Source: an uncultured Prevotellaceae bacterium
GTDB lineage: Bacteria; Bacteroidota; Bacteroidia; Bacteroidales; Bacteroidaceae
NCBI GenBank assembly: GCA_900314125.1
Contig: OMUD01000170.1
Location: 1-34,848 of the forward strand
Direction: 5' to 3'
Length of the DNA: 34,848 nucleotides
Part shown: positions 25,458 through 33,456 of the stretch, in pieces
Numbering within the stretch: position 1 is the first letter of the stretch
How the letters are laid out: every line of letters starts with the position of its first letter
The notes under the pieces: model-generated
Databases searched by the model: none
Seen by the model: the letters and a program-made list of their open reading frames with translations, nothing else
Told to the model about the DNA's origin: nothing
Position numbers and translations under genes: made by a program

Positions 25458-26944
25458 GTGGCTGAGCTCTCATTGCCGAAACGGTCGCTCGCGCTGATGG
25501 CATAGTATTGGTAACCTGATATGTCGGGCGTGATGCGGAGAAAAGAACCGACTACACGGGTTTTCAGGAGGTTTCGGCTTGAAGTCACATCCACTGGATA
25601 GACATTCGAGCCATAGATGTTATAGAATACATAATCATCATCATTCATTTTCATCTTCCTTTCACCTTGATCGTCTGACCCTATCCAATATAGACATTTG
25701 CCATCAACATCGTGATACAAATCTCCTGGTTTGCTTGGAGCTATGGTGTCTATACTCCAAACCATGCGTGGTGTCAGGCTGAGGGTGGGGAAGAACTCTG
25801 TCTGGGATTTGGTGTAAAGACCTTTGCAGTTGCGGGTGAAAAAATCACTGCGGTACAGTGCCACTCCACCTAAGCCTGTGTTGCGGGCGGCGTGAATCTG
25901 GCTGCGAACATCGTCGAGCACCCAGTTGCCTTCAGATGGATCCAAAAAATAAATGCCGAGTCCAGGGGCTACTGGATGGCCATATTGGTGCTCACGCCAG
26001 TCATACATGAAAGGGAAGAAATTGTCACCTTTGAAGTACATCATTGGAAACAGCACATCCTGAAGATTGTCTCTCAGCCATCCTTGTGCGTCTTGATACA
26101 CAGCGTCATAGCTGTTCCAACCCTTCGAACTGTAGCGGCTCAGGTCACGGAACTTTCCAATAGGAGAACTTGACAGTTTCACCCATGGCTTGATGGGCTT
26201 GACCGTGTCGTGGATTTTCTTCACTATCCGCGTGATGTTCTGGCGGCGTTCCGAAGCGCTGCAGTTGTCTGAATAATTATAGACTTTTTCAGGATAGCGG
26301 ATATAGTCGAGCGATATGCCGTCTATGTCGTAATTCTCACACAACTCTTTGCATATCGAAGCCACATAGTCGCTGGTCGATGGGTTGTCGGGACGCATGA
26401 AGATGTTGTCGCCTGCGGATTTGCAAAGTTCTGGGTGACGGCGGGTGATGGAGGAATTCCCAAATCCACGTTGTTTTTTGGTGTCACCCAGGGGAATGGT
26501 CACGAGCCAGCAATGTAGTTCCATGCCGCGGCGGTGACACTCATAAATGGCGTAATGGAGAGGGTCATAGCCAGGATCTTTGCCGGGGGTGCCGGTCAGG
26601 CATTCGTCCCAAGGTTCTATCTTCGAAGGATAAATCACAGAACCACGGATACGTGTCTGAAGTATCACTGTGTTGATGTGGGCGGCTTGAAGCTGGTTCA
26701 AGATGGTGCACAGCTCGCGTTTCTGAGCTTCTATGCTCTCTTCGTCTTTGGCTTTCGTCTTTGGCCAGTCCAAACTCATGATAGTGGTCAGCCATACGGC
26801 ACGGATCTCTTCCTTTGGATACTGAACTGTGGTCGTCCAAGGATTGGTGTTGCCTGCTGAAAGAGTAGTGTAGGCTTGACCTTTGATTTCTTGTGCTGCA
26901 AGACACAATAAGGCCAATATGATGATATGGGAAATCGATTTCAT
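25298..26944 (-). CDS. GHL10 (DUF187) family glycoside hydrolase-like protein
   Basis: Secreted protein of 548 residues with a signal peptide (MKSISHIIILALLCLAAQEIKG, cut probably near residue 22). The TIM-barrel GHL10/DUF187 domain starts with EEIRAVWLTTIMSLDWP (45-61). It has NTVILQTRIRGSVIYPS (91-107), YDIDGISLDYIRYPE (205-219, Asp213 a likely catalytic acid) and VLFPMMYFKGDNF further on. A fibronectin-III-like domain (about 415-505) ends in ASDRFGNESSATQEYL. The Ser/Lys/Arg tail of about 40 residues is low-complexity. Relatives such as B. subtilis YngK are linked to cell-wall or peptidoglycan glycans, but activity is not settled. The 3' end overlaps the convergent ATP-grasp gene by 160 bp. 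Confidence 0.87.
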   Translation of the reverse strand: MKSISHIIILALLCLAAQEIKGQAYTTLSAGNTNPWTTTVQYPKEEIRAVWLTTIMSLDWPKTKAKDEESIEAQKRELCTILNQLQAAHINTVILQTRIRGSVIYPSKIEPWDECLTGTPGKDPGYDPLHYAIYECHRRGMELHCWLVTIPLGDTKKQRGFGNSSITRRHPELCKSAGDNIFMRPDNPSTSDYVASICKELCENYDIDGISLDYIRYPEKVYNYSDNCSASERRQNITRIVKKIHDTVKPIKPWVKLSSSPIGKFRDLSRYSSKGWNSYDAVYQDAQGWLRDNLQDVLFPMMYFKGDNFFPFMYDWREHQYGHPVAPGLGIYFLDPSEGNWVLDDVRSQIHAARNTGLGGVALYRSDFFTRNCKGLYTKSQTEFFPTLSLTPRMVWSIDTIAPSKPGDLYHDVDGKCLYWIGSDDQGERKMKMNDDDYVFYNIYGSNVYPVDVTSSRNLLKTRVVGSFLRITPDISGYQYYAISASDRFGNESSATQEYLMEMKRDLRTVWNPRSRISEGGSRIDDRQTAPSSESSSSSKKSKRKGRK

Positions 26945-26981
26945 GTGTATGGTGATTTGCTTTGTTCTTTCCTTTTGACTG

Positions 26982-26989
26982 CAAAGATA
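26982..26989 (-). promoter_or_regulatory. Predicted -7 element of the GHL10 gene
   Basis: Minus-strand TATCTTTG matches TAnnTTTG exactly, 38 bp before the ATG. No clear -33 box. Confidence 0.5.
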
Positions 26990-27060
26990 AGTGTTTTTTC
27001 CGATATTTTCGTGAATGGTTGACTTTTATTTCCTCCCACTTCAAAAATGTAAGTAAATCA

Positions 27061-27092
27061 TTGCGCTTTCAGGAAAATATTTACTAACTTTG
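27061..27092 (+). promoter_or_regulatory. Predicted promoter of cstA
   Basis: TTG (27061-27063), 21 bp spacing, then TAACTTTG (27085-27092), an exact TAnnTTTG match. This is among the best promoter candidates in the window; the expected leader is short, about 18 nt. Confidence 0.6.
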
Positions 27093-27116
27093 CCCGATTA
27101 TTAGAAAATCGTAATT

Positions 27117-28595
27117 ATGACAACTTTTGTTATTTCAGTTCTTTTACTGATTGGGGGCTATTTTATATATGGCCTCTTTGTAGAGAAAGTTTTCGGTGCG
27201 GATAACAATAATAAAACACCTTGTTACACTTCTCAGGATGGCGTGGACTACATTCCGCTGCCTACGTGGAAGGTGTTCCTCATTCAGTTTCTCAATATTG
27301 CAGGGACCGGACCGATTTTTGGTGCCATCCAAGGCATCCTCTTCGGACCTTCAGCATACCTTTGGATAGTGCTTGGCTGTATCTTCGGAGGTGCTGTTCA
27401 CGACTATATGTCGGGAATGATTTCTATTAGGAAAAATGGGGCAAGCCTGCCTGAAATTGTCGGCGGAGAATTGGGAAAGCCTGTCAAAATTCTCAATCTC
27501 TTGCTTTCTATGATACTCATGATTTTGGTTGGAGCAGTGTTTGTGACCACGCCTGCTGGATTGCTGACCAACCTAACCCAGTCATGGGGAGATAAGACTA
27601 CGTTGGCGCTCATCTGGACTGGCATTATTTTTGTTTATTACCTACTCGCTACTTTGCTTCCGATCGACAAGCTCATAGGAAAGATTTATCCTGTCTTCGG
27701 ACTGGCATTGCTCATTATGGCAGTCGGAGTGATGTATGGAATTTTTGCTTTCGATGGAAATCTACCTGAAATCACTGATGCATTAACCAACCATCATCCA
27801 AGCAGTAATCCTCTCCCAATTTTCCCGGGGCTTTGCATTACCATCGCTTGTGGGGCTGTCAGTGGATTCCATGCCACTCAGTCTCCAATGATGGCGCGTT
27901 GCCTGAAAAACGAAAAACTTGGACGACCGGTGTTTTACGGAGCAATGATTACCGAAGGACTTGTGGCGCTCATCTGGGCTGCCGCTGCTATCAAGTTTGC
28001 CGACAGTCTTGGAACGGGAGGCGACACACCATACGAGAAATTGCTTTCTGCCATGACCGATCCTGACACAGGCAAGCTTAATCCTGCCATTATTGTCAAC
28101 ACCATCAGCCATTCTTGGTTGGGTAGTGTGGGGGCTGTATTGGCTATTCTTGGAGTCGTGGCCGCTCCAATCACATCTGGAGACACCGCTCTCAGGAGTG
28201 CGCGTCTCATTCTTGCGGATTTTCTCAAAATCAAGCAGGATAAAATCGCAAAGAGGTTGCTCTTGGCATTGCCTATCTTTGCCATTTCGTTCATCCTGCT
28301 CAATATCGATTTCCAAGTGCTTTGGAGATATTTTGCATGGCTCAACCAGACCCTGGCTGTGTTCACGCTTTGGGCAATCACGGTTTATCTGGCGAAAAAG
28401 AAGGGATTCAGCTTTATGATTGGACTTGTCCCGGCTCTTTGGATGACGGCGGTCTGCACTTCTTATATCTTTCTTGCTCCCGAAGGTTTTTCGCTTAATC
28501 CCGACCTCAGTGTATACATTGGGGTGGGAGTTGCGTTCATCTCTATGATGATATTTATTGCCTGCCGTAACAAATTGATTCAAAAGATATTATAA
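27117..28595 (+). CDS. cstA: Carbon starvation protein CstA family transporter
   Basis: Inner-membrane transporter of 492 residues, shorter than E. coli CstA (701). The segment WKVFLIQFLNIAGTGPIFGA (51-70), GGAVHDYMSGMISIRKNGAS and HATQSPMMARCLKNE are strongly CstA-like. TTPAGLLTNL and APITSGDTALRSARL are further conserved blocks. About a dozen hydrophobic helices are visible. CstA relatives take up peptides or pyruvate when carbon is scarce. The short form is the one I expect in Bacteroidetes. It is followed 10 nt later by a 64-residue membrane protein and lies under its own good promoter. I see no CRP-like site. Confidence 0.92.
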   Translation: MTTFVISVLLLIGGYFIYGLFVEKVFGADNNNKTPCYTSQDGVDYIPLPTWKVFLIQFLNIAGTGPIFGAIQGILFGPSAYLWIVLGCIFGGAVHDYMSGMISIRKNGASLPEIVGGELGKPVKILNLLLSMILMILVGAVFVTTPAGLLTNLTQSWGDKTTLALIWTGIIFVYYLLATLLPIDKLIGKIYPVFGLALLIMAVGVMYGIFAFDGNLPEITDALTNHHPSSNPLPIFPGLCITIACGAVSGFHATQSPMMARCLKNEKLGRPVFYGAMITEGLVALIWAAAAIKFADSLGTGGDTPYEKLLSAMTDPDTGKLNPAIIVNTISHSWLGSVGAVLAILGVVAAPITSGDTALRSARLILADFLKIKQDKIAKRLLLALPIFAISFILLNIDFQVLWRYFAWLNQTLAVFTLWAITVYLAKKKGFSFMIGLVPALWMTAVCTSYIFLAPEGFSLNPDLSVYIGVGVAFISMMIFIACRNKLIQKIL

Positions 28596-28605
28596 TCTTA
28601 ATGTT

Positions 28606-28800
28606 ATGAAAAAAGCAGTGCTTCTCCCTCTCGTCCTTTTCTTGGCTGGTGTGGCGGTTTATGTCTATAATGGCATTTATCATCATGCATGGATGGACAA
28701 CCTCCCCAATATCATCATCTTTTTCTTCATCGTCGTTTTTCTTGCCATTGCATTGAGAAAAAAGGAAAAAATGTCGCAATGGCGAAAGGATAAAGAGTGA
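28606..28800 (+). CDS. Small two-helix membrane protein, cstA companion
   Basis: A 64-residue protein starting 10 nt after the cstA stop. It has two hydrophobic segments (about 4-22 and 34-50) around a short polar loop with HHAWMDN, and a highly charged Lys-rich C-terminus. It is not similar by eye to YbdD/YjiX, the small soluble partner encoded after cstA-type genes in Enterobacteria, but it occupies the same position. Coding is supported by the tight spacing, by the clean TM-loop-TM pattern and by a typical MKKAVLLP start. Confidence 0.7.
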   Translation: MKKAVLLPLVLFLAGVAVYVYNGIYHHAWMDNLPNIIIFFFIVVFLAIALRKKEKMSQWRKDKE

Positions 28801-28932
28801 TGAAGACAATGGGTGAGGAATACTGTCTGTTTTTATATGGCAAATGATGAAGGTACACATGGAAAGATGTTCATAACTTTTTTGTGTTCATAACTTATTC
28901 AAGCATGTTTTTTCGTTTTTCAAAATAATTAT

Positions 28933-28940
28933 TATATTTG
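28933..28940 (+). promoter_or_regulatory. Predicted -7 element for the gene at 28986
   Basis: TATATTTG matches TAnnTTTG exactly, 45 bp before the ATG. Upstream is AT-rich without a clear TTTG. The rest of 28801-28932 shows nothing else. Confidence 0.45.
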
Positions 28941-28985
28941 CAAATAATTTTCCACATTTGAATAAACTCATTTAATTATATAGCT

Positions 28986-29468
28986 ATGAAAAAGTTTTTT
29001 GCCACTTTCATTTGTGTTGTTGCTTTTGCAACAAATATGTCTGCGCAGTTCTCTGAAGGAACGAAGTTCTTAGGAGCATCACTCACTGGAGCTGACCTCA
29101 GTTATAGTAAAAATCAGAATCTGGGTTTGGGAGCTGAGGCCAAAGCGGGTTATTTCATTATGGATGACCTCATGCTCCAGGCTGAAGCCGGATTTGATGT
29201 GAGGTTCAAGGAATGCCAGAAAATATTTGTAGGAGGTAAGGGACGCTACTATGTGGCTGATAAAGTCTATGTGGGAGCTGGTGTCAAGCTGTTGCATGAG
29301 TTTAAAAACTACAATGATTTCATGATCTCTCCTGAAGTGGGATATTCGTTCTTGGTCAACAGCACTCTTGCTATTGAACCGGCATTTTTTGTCGATATCA
29401 GTACAACCAGCTTCTCCAAATACACGAAGGTGGGAGTGAAAATTGGTATCGGTATCTTTGCCGACTGA
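28986..29468 (+). CDS. Small outer-membrane beta-barrel type protein
   Basis: Exported protein of 160 residues with a signal peptide (MKKFFATFICVVAFATNMSA, cleavage before QFSEG at residue 21). The mature part alternates Gly/aromatic-rich strands, for example LGLGAEAKAGYFIMDDLMLQ and GRYYVADKVYVGAGVKLL, and ends in a strand GVKIGIGIF. This is the layout of a small eight-strand OmpA/OmpX-like barrel (outer membrane protein beta-barrel family, PF13505-like). Function is unknown. It has its own promoter-like site and a terminator hairpin, so it appears to be a single-gene unit. Confidence 0.8.
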   Translation: MKKFFATFICVVAFATNMSAQFSEGTKFLGASLTGADLSYSKNQNLGLGAEAKAGYFIMDDLMLQAEAGFDVRFKECQKIFVGGKGRYYVADKVYVGAGVKLLHEFKNYNDFMISPEVGYSFLVNSTLAIEPAFFVDISTTSFSKYTKVGVKIGIGIFAD

Positions 29469-29501
29469 TTTTGACAACAATTCTATTTTTTATCATTACT
29501 T

Positions 29502-29556
29502 ACCACAGGTGCATTGCAAGAGATTCATGAACCTGTGGTTTTCATTATCTTTTTTG
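29502..29556 (+). terminator. Intrinsic terminator after the small barrel protein
   Basis: ACCACAGGT (29502-29510) pairs perfectly with ACCTGTGGT (29531-29539) across a 20-nt loop, followed by TTTTCATTATCTTTTTT. The loop is long, so strength is uncertain. The next gene starts 28 nt after the stem. Confidence 0.7.
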
Positions 29557-29566
29557 GCTTTATATC

Positions 29567-32062
29567 ATGAATGTGAAATCTGATTGCTTCATATACTACG
29601 CTGACAGAGACAGTGCGGAAGCCACTATTGCTCAACTGAGAATGTATAATGGTGGAGGACGAATCTATCTTTTGGCTGATAATGCCAAGATGCCACCGAT
29701 TGATGGATGCACCACGATTATTGTGGACAATATCAACAGCTCGATGGCTGTTAGGGAGATTGCGCGTGCGGCTCAGACGGATTTCTTGTTTGTCTATTCA
29801 AAGGAAACTCCTTTGAAACTGTCATACAACACCTTGTATAGGATGGCTGATATTGCCTCGTCTTCTGAGGTGGACTTGGTCTATGCTGACCACTATTCAA
29901 TTGAAAACGGTAAGGTGGTGAAAGCGCCTTGCATCGACTGCCAGAAGGGTGCCATACGCAATGACTTCGATTTTGGGTCTTTGCTCCTTTATAGAACTGA
30001 TTCTGTACAAAAATATGTGGAGCAGGCTGCAGAATGCAAGTGGATGTATGCGGCAAATTACGACCTGAGGCTCTTTATTTCCAGAATGAAAGATGACAAT
30101 ATCTTTCATGTGAAAGAATTTCTCTACACGGAGCAGGAATTGGACCTGAGGAAAAGCGGAGAGAAACAGTTCGATTATGTCAATCCGAATAACAGGGACG
30201 TTCAGATTGAGATGGAGAAGGTGGCTACCAGGCATCTGAAGAACATTGGAGCGTTTATCGGTACCGAGTCTGTGGAGATCGTCAATGTGAAAAGTGGAGA
30301 GTTCGAATGCGAGGCATCGGTCATCATACCTGTGAAAAACCGGGCGAAAACGGTGAAGGATGCTGTGATGTCTGCGCTCTCACAAAATGCGGATTTCAAC
30401 TTCAACGTGATTGTGGTGGACAATCATTCAGATGATGGAACCACAGAAATTCTCAGCCAAATAGCAGCTGAGAATCCTCAATGCATTCATATTATTCCTG
30501 ATACGGACGATTTGGGAATTGGAGGATGTTGGAACCTGGCAGTGAACGACCCAAGATGTGGACGATTTGCTGTGCAGCTCGACAGTGATGACCTTTACAG
30601 TTCGGAACAGACACTGGCGAACATTGTCGCTAAATTTTATGAGGAGGGATGTGCTATGGTCATCGGATCTTATAGAATGTGTGACTTCAATCTGAAGACT
30701 TTGCCGCCAGGAATTATTGACCATCGTGAGTGGACTGATGAGAATGGACGGAATAATGCGTTGAGAATAAACGGATTGGGGGCACCAAGAGCTTTCTTCA
30801 CACCGCTTCTGCGAAAGTACGGAGTACCTAACACAAGCTACGGAGAGGATTATGCGCTTGGATTGCTTTTCTCCAGAATGTTTAAAATCGGACGTATCTA
30901 CGACGAGCTCTATCTCTGCAGAAGATGGGAAGGCAATTCGGATGCGGCATTATCAAGAGACAAGGTTAATGCCAACAATCTATATAAGGATTCGCTCAGA
31001 ACCATTGAAATCAAAGCAAGGCAGGTTTTAGGACGATCTTTTGAGGAGGCTTTTTCTGATAAGGAATTCATGCATTTTTTCAAAGATCAGCTTAACCAAT
31101 GGGATGAAGCGGCTTTGAGATATAAGCAGTTGGATAATGTCAGAGTGAAAAAATTACAGCAGGAGGATGTCAAACTGGATGTCCAGTTCAATCCCGCAAG
31201 AATCGTATCCACTGGAGCTGACATTTCTAAGGAGGCACTGAAGAAAAGGCCTTGTTTCCTTTGTCCGGAAAACAGGCCGGAGGTACAGTGTGAACTGCAA
31301 ATCATCAATAAATATCAGTTGTTGGTGAATCCGTTCCCAATTCTTCCTGTGCATTTCACCGTTCCGCATAAGAATCATATTCCTCAAGAAATTTTACCGA
31401 ATTATGGTGATATGATGGAAATTGCCGATCAGCTGCAGAAATTGTTCATTTTCTATAATGGACCACAATGTGGAGCATCTGCTCCCGACCACATGCATTT
31501 CCAGATTGGATTGAGGGGTGTAGTACCGTTTGAACGGGATTGGGACGACAACTACAGAATCTCAAGGTCAAGAATCTATCCAATTCTTGATGAGGAGTTC
31601 ATCGAAATCACCAAAATTGAGGAAACGGCCGACGATACGGGCATCTTCCTTGCCAGATATCTCTGTCCTACATTCGTTATTGTCACTCGCACTCCTAAAG
31701 CTAACGCCATTTTGTTTGAGAAACTCTATAAAGCATTGGAACAAGAGGATAATGGAAAGGAGCCGATGATGAATATTTTGGCATGGAATATGATCTCTAA
31801 ATCGGATGGGCAGAAAAGAGTTGTCAGTGTGGTTATACCAAGGAGAAAACATAGACCGGATTGTTATTTTGAGTCGGATGATGAGTTGAAGGTACTTGTC
31901 AGTCCGGGAGCTCTTGATATGGCGGGACTTGTCATTACTCCACGTGAACAGGATTTCAATAAGATGGACACGTCATTGGCTGTGAGCATTATCCAGGAAT
32001 GTGGCATTGAGCCAGAAGAGGAGATGGCGGTTATCAAACGGCTTAAAAGTATTAGATTTTAG
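29567..32062 (+). CDS. Fusion: tandem GT-A glycosyltransferase regions + HxHxQ nucleotidyltransferase/phosphorylase-like domain
   Basis: A cytoplasmic-looking protein of 831 residues with no signal peptide or TM segment. Residues 1-240 look like a GT-A fold that has lost its DxD ([17 protein letters not shown] at 102-118, [14 protein letters not shown] at 134-147). Residues 249-480 are a regular GT2 domain: [30 protein letters not shown] (281-292), metal motif LDSDD (338-342) and acidic SYGEDYALG (424-432). Residues 540-790 resemble the HIT-superfamily GalT/Ap4A-phosphorylase/VTC2 group. They carry [12 protein letters not shown] (561-572), [20 protein letters not shown] (585-604) and HMHFQ (642-646), an HxHxQ motif whose middle histidine would carry the NMP. 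I believe this corresponds to DUF4922. The reaction is unknown. It is followed 18 nt later by the SpoIID-like gene. Confidence 0.82.
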   Translation: MNVKSDCFIYYADRDSAEATIAQLRMYNGGGRIYLLADNAKMPPIDGCTTIIVDNINSSMAVREIARAAQTDFLFVYSKETPLKLSYNTLYRMADIASSSEVDLVYADHYSIENGKVVKAPCIDCQKGAIRNDFDFGSLLLYRTDSVQKYVEQAAECKWMYAANYDLRLFISRMKDDNIFHVKEFLYTEQELDLRKSGEKQFDYVNPNNRDVQIEMEKVATRHLKNIGAFIGTESVEIVNVKSGEFECEASVIIPVKNRAKTVKDAVMSALSQNADFNFNVIVVDNHSDDGTTEILSQIAAENPQCIHIIPDTDDLGIGGCWNLAVNDPRCGRFAVQLDSDDLYSSEQTLANIVAKFYEEGCAMVIGSYRMCDFNLKTLPPGIIDHREWTDENGRNNALRINGLGAPRAFFTPLLRKYGVPNTSYGEDYALGLLFSRMFKIGRIYDELYLCRRWEGNSDAALSRDKVNANNLYKDSLRTIEIKARQVLGRSFEEAFSDKEFMHFFKDQLNQWDEAALRYKQLDNVRVKKLQQEDVKLDVQFNPARIVSTGADISKEALKKRPCFLCPENRPEVQCELQIINKYQLLVNPFPILPVHFTVPHKNHIPQEILPNYGDMMEIADQLQKLFIFYNGPQCGASAPDHMHFQIGLRGVVPFERDWDDNYRISRSRIYPILDEEFIEITKIEETADDTGIFLARYLCPTFVIVTRTPKANAILFEKLYKALEQEDNGKEPMMNILAWNMISKSDGQKRVVSVVIPRRKHRPDCYFESDDELKVLVSPGALDMAGLVITPREQDFNKMDTSLAVSIIQECGIEPEEEMAVIKRLKSIRF

Positions 32063-32080
32063 GTTTTTCGTTGAACTTAT

Positions 32081-33427
32081 ATGAAAGAATTTAAGGTCAG
32101 TGTCTGTGTGTTGCAGGCAACAAAACTTTCTGTTGGTCTGAACGGAAACTTTATGGCGAAAGGAGAAACCGTATCAGGCACTCAGATTGTGGAATATAAA
32201 GATGGGTGTATTCTCTGGAATGATAACTTATACCAGGAACTCAGTTTCATCCCGCAGCAAAAGGATGCGACTATTGAGGTTTATGACGTGAAAATCGGTA
32301 TCAATTTCCATTGGGAACGAACGGAGACTCAAACGTTCAAGGGGGCTATGAATATGCTGGCCGACAATGGGAAAATCTGTGCCATCAACATCCTTAATGT
32401 GGAGGACTATCTCATCAGTGTCATTTCATCAGAAATGAAAGCGACCTCCCCACTCGAATTTTTGAAATCACATGCCGTTATTTCCAGAAGTTGGCTCATC
32501 GCGCAAATCGAAAAAAGACGAAAGTTGTTGAAAAACAACCAGAACAACACTTTTTTCTCTTTCCATAAGAATGACCATTCATTGATAAGATGGTACGATA
32601 GGGAAGACCATATTCTTTTTGATGTCTGTGCAGACGACCATTGCCAGAGATATCAGGGAATTCAGCGAGCTGATAACCCTGCAGTCATTCAGGCGGTTAA
32701 CGAAACAAGGGGACTTGTCCTCATGTCGGAAGGTAAAATCTGTGATGCCAGATTCTCTAAATGTTGTGGAGGCATGATGGAACAGTTTGACGCATGCTGG
32801 GAAGATGTCAACATGCCATACCTGGTGGGTAAACGAGATGTCATCAATCCTGATGCAGATGCCTATGACAAATTGGACCTCACTGAGGAGAATGATGCCA
32901 AACAATGGATTCAATCTAATCCTCCGGCATTTTGCAACACCAGCAATTACAGAGTGCTGTCTAACATTCTCAATGCATACGACACCGAGACGATGGATTT
33001 TTATCGCTGGGAGCTGACATATAAGCAAGCGGAACTGGCTGAATTGATCAACAAGAAAACAAAAATCGATTTTGGCGAGATTATAGACCTCGTCCCTGTC
33101 AAAAGAGGGAAGTCCGGACGTATATATATGCTCAAAATTGTTGGTACTGAAAGATCATTCACTATCGGAAAGGAACTGGAAATCAGAAGGGTCTTATCCA
33201 CCACTCACTTGAAGTCATCTGCTTTCATTGTGCAACGCAATTTCAATAACGCGAAGCCCCCAACCGATAGCGTACCCGACAGTTTCACGCTGAAAGGGGC
33301 AGGCTGGGGACATGGAGTCGGACTCTGCCAAATCGGTGCAGCTGTGATGGGGGAGAGTGGATATGGATATCAGGAAATCTTGTCACACTACTATCCTGGA
33401 GCACAGATTACAGCTATTTATGAATAG
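32081..33427 (+). CDS. SpoIID/LytB domain protein (lytic transglycosylase-like), no visible signal peptide
   Basis: A 448-residue SpoIID/LytB family protein. SpoIID cuts denuded peptidoglycan glycan strands as a lytic transglycosylase. Visible motifs are VEDYLISVISSEM (107-119, Glu118 the likely catalytic acid), PLEFLKSHAVISRSWLIA (124-141), DVCADDHCQRYQG (181-193), ARFSKCCGGMMEQFDACW (223-240) and GWGHGVGLCQIGA (408-420). The N-terminus MKEFKVSVCVLQATKLSVGL has no hydrophobic export segment, odd for an enzyme of cell-wall glycan. It is flanked by the GT2-HxHxQ fusion (18 nt upstream) and an MFS gene (29 nt downstream), so the three are probably co-translated. Confidence 0.87.
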   Translation: MKEFKVSVCVLQATKLSVGLNGNFMAKGETVSGTQIVEYKDGCILWNDNLYQELSFIPQQKDATIEVYDVKIGINFHWERTETQTFKGAMNMLADNGKICAINILNVEDYLISVISSEMKATSPLEFLKSHAVISRSWLIAQIEKRRKLLKNNQNNTFFSFHKNDHSLIRWYDREDHILFDVCADDHCQRYQGIQRADNPAVIQAVNETRGLVLMSEGKICDARFSKCCGGMMEQFDACWEDVNMPYLVGKRDVINPDADAYDKLDLTEENDAKQWIQSNPPAFCNTSNYRVLSNILNAYDTETMDFYRWELTYKQAELAELINKKTKIDFGEIIDLVPVKRGKSGRIYMLKIVGTERSFTIGKELEIRRVLSTTHLKSSAFIVQRNFNNAKPPTDSVPDSFTLKGAGWGHGVGLCQIGAAVMGESGYGYQEILSHYYPGAQITAIYE

Positions 33428-33456
33428 ATGGTGAATAGTTGATGTAGGAGCTCTTT

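Noticed and set aside
27783-28583. 266-codon open frame on the minus strand inside cstA
   Set aside because: Antisense to well-conserved CstA helices; Arg/His/Lys/Ser-rich translation with no recognisable fold or signal.
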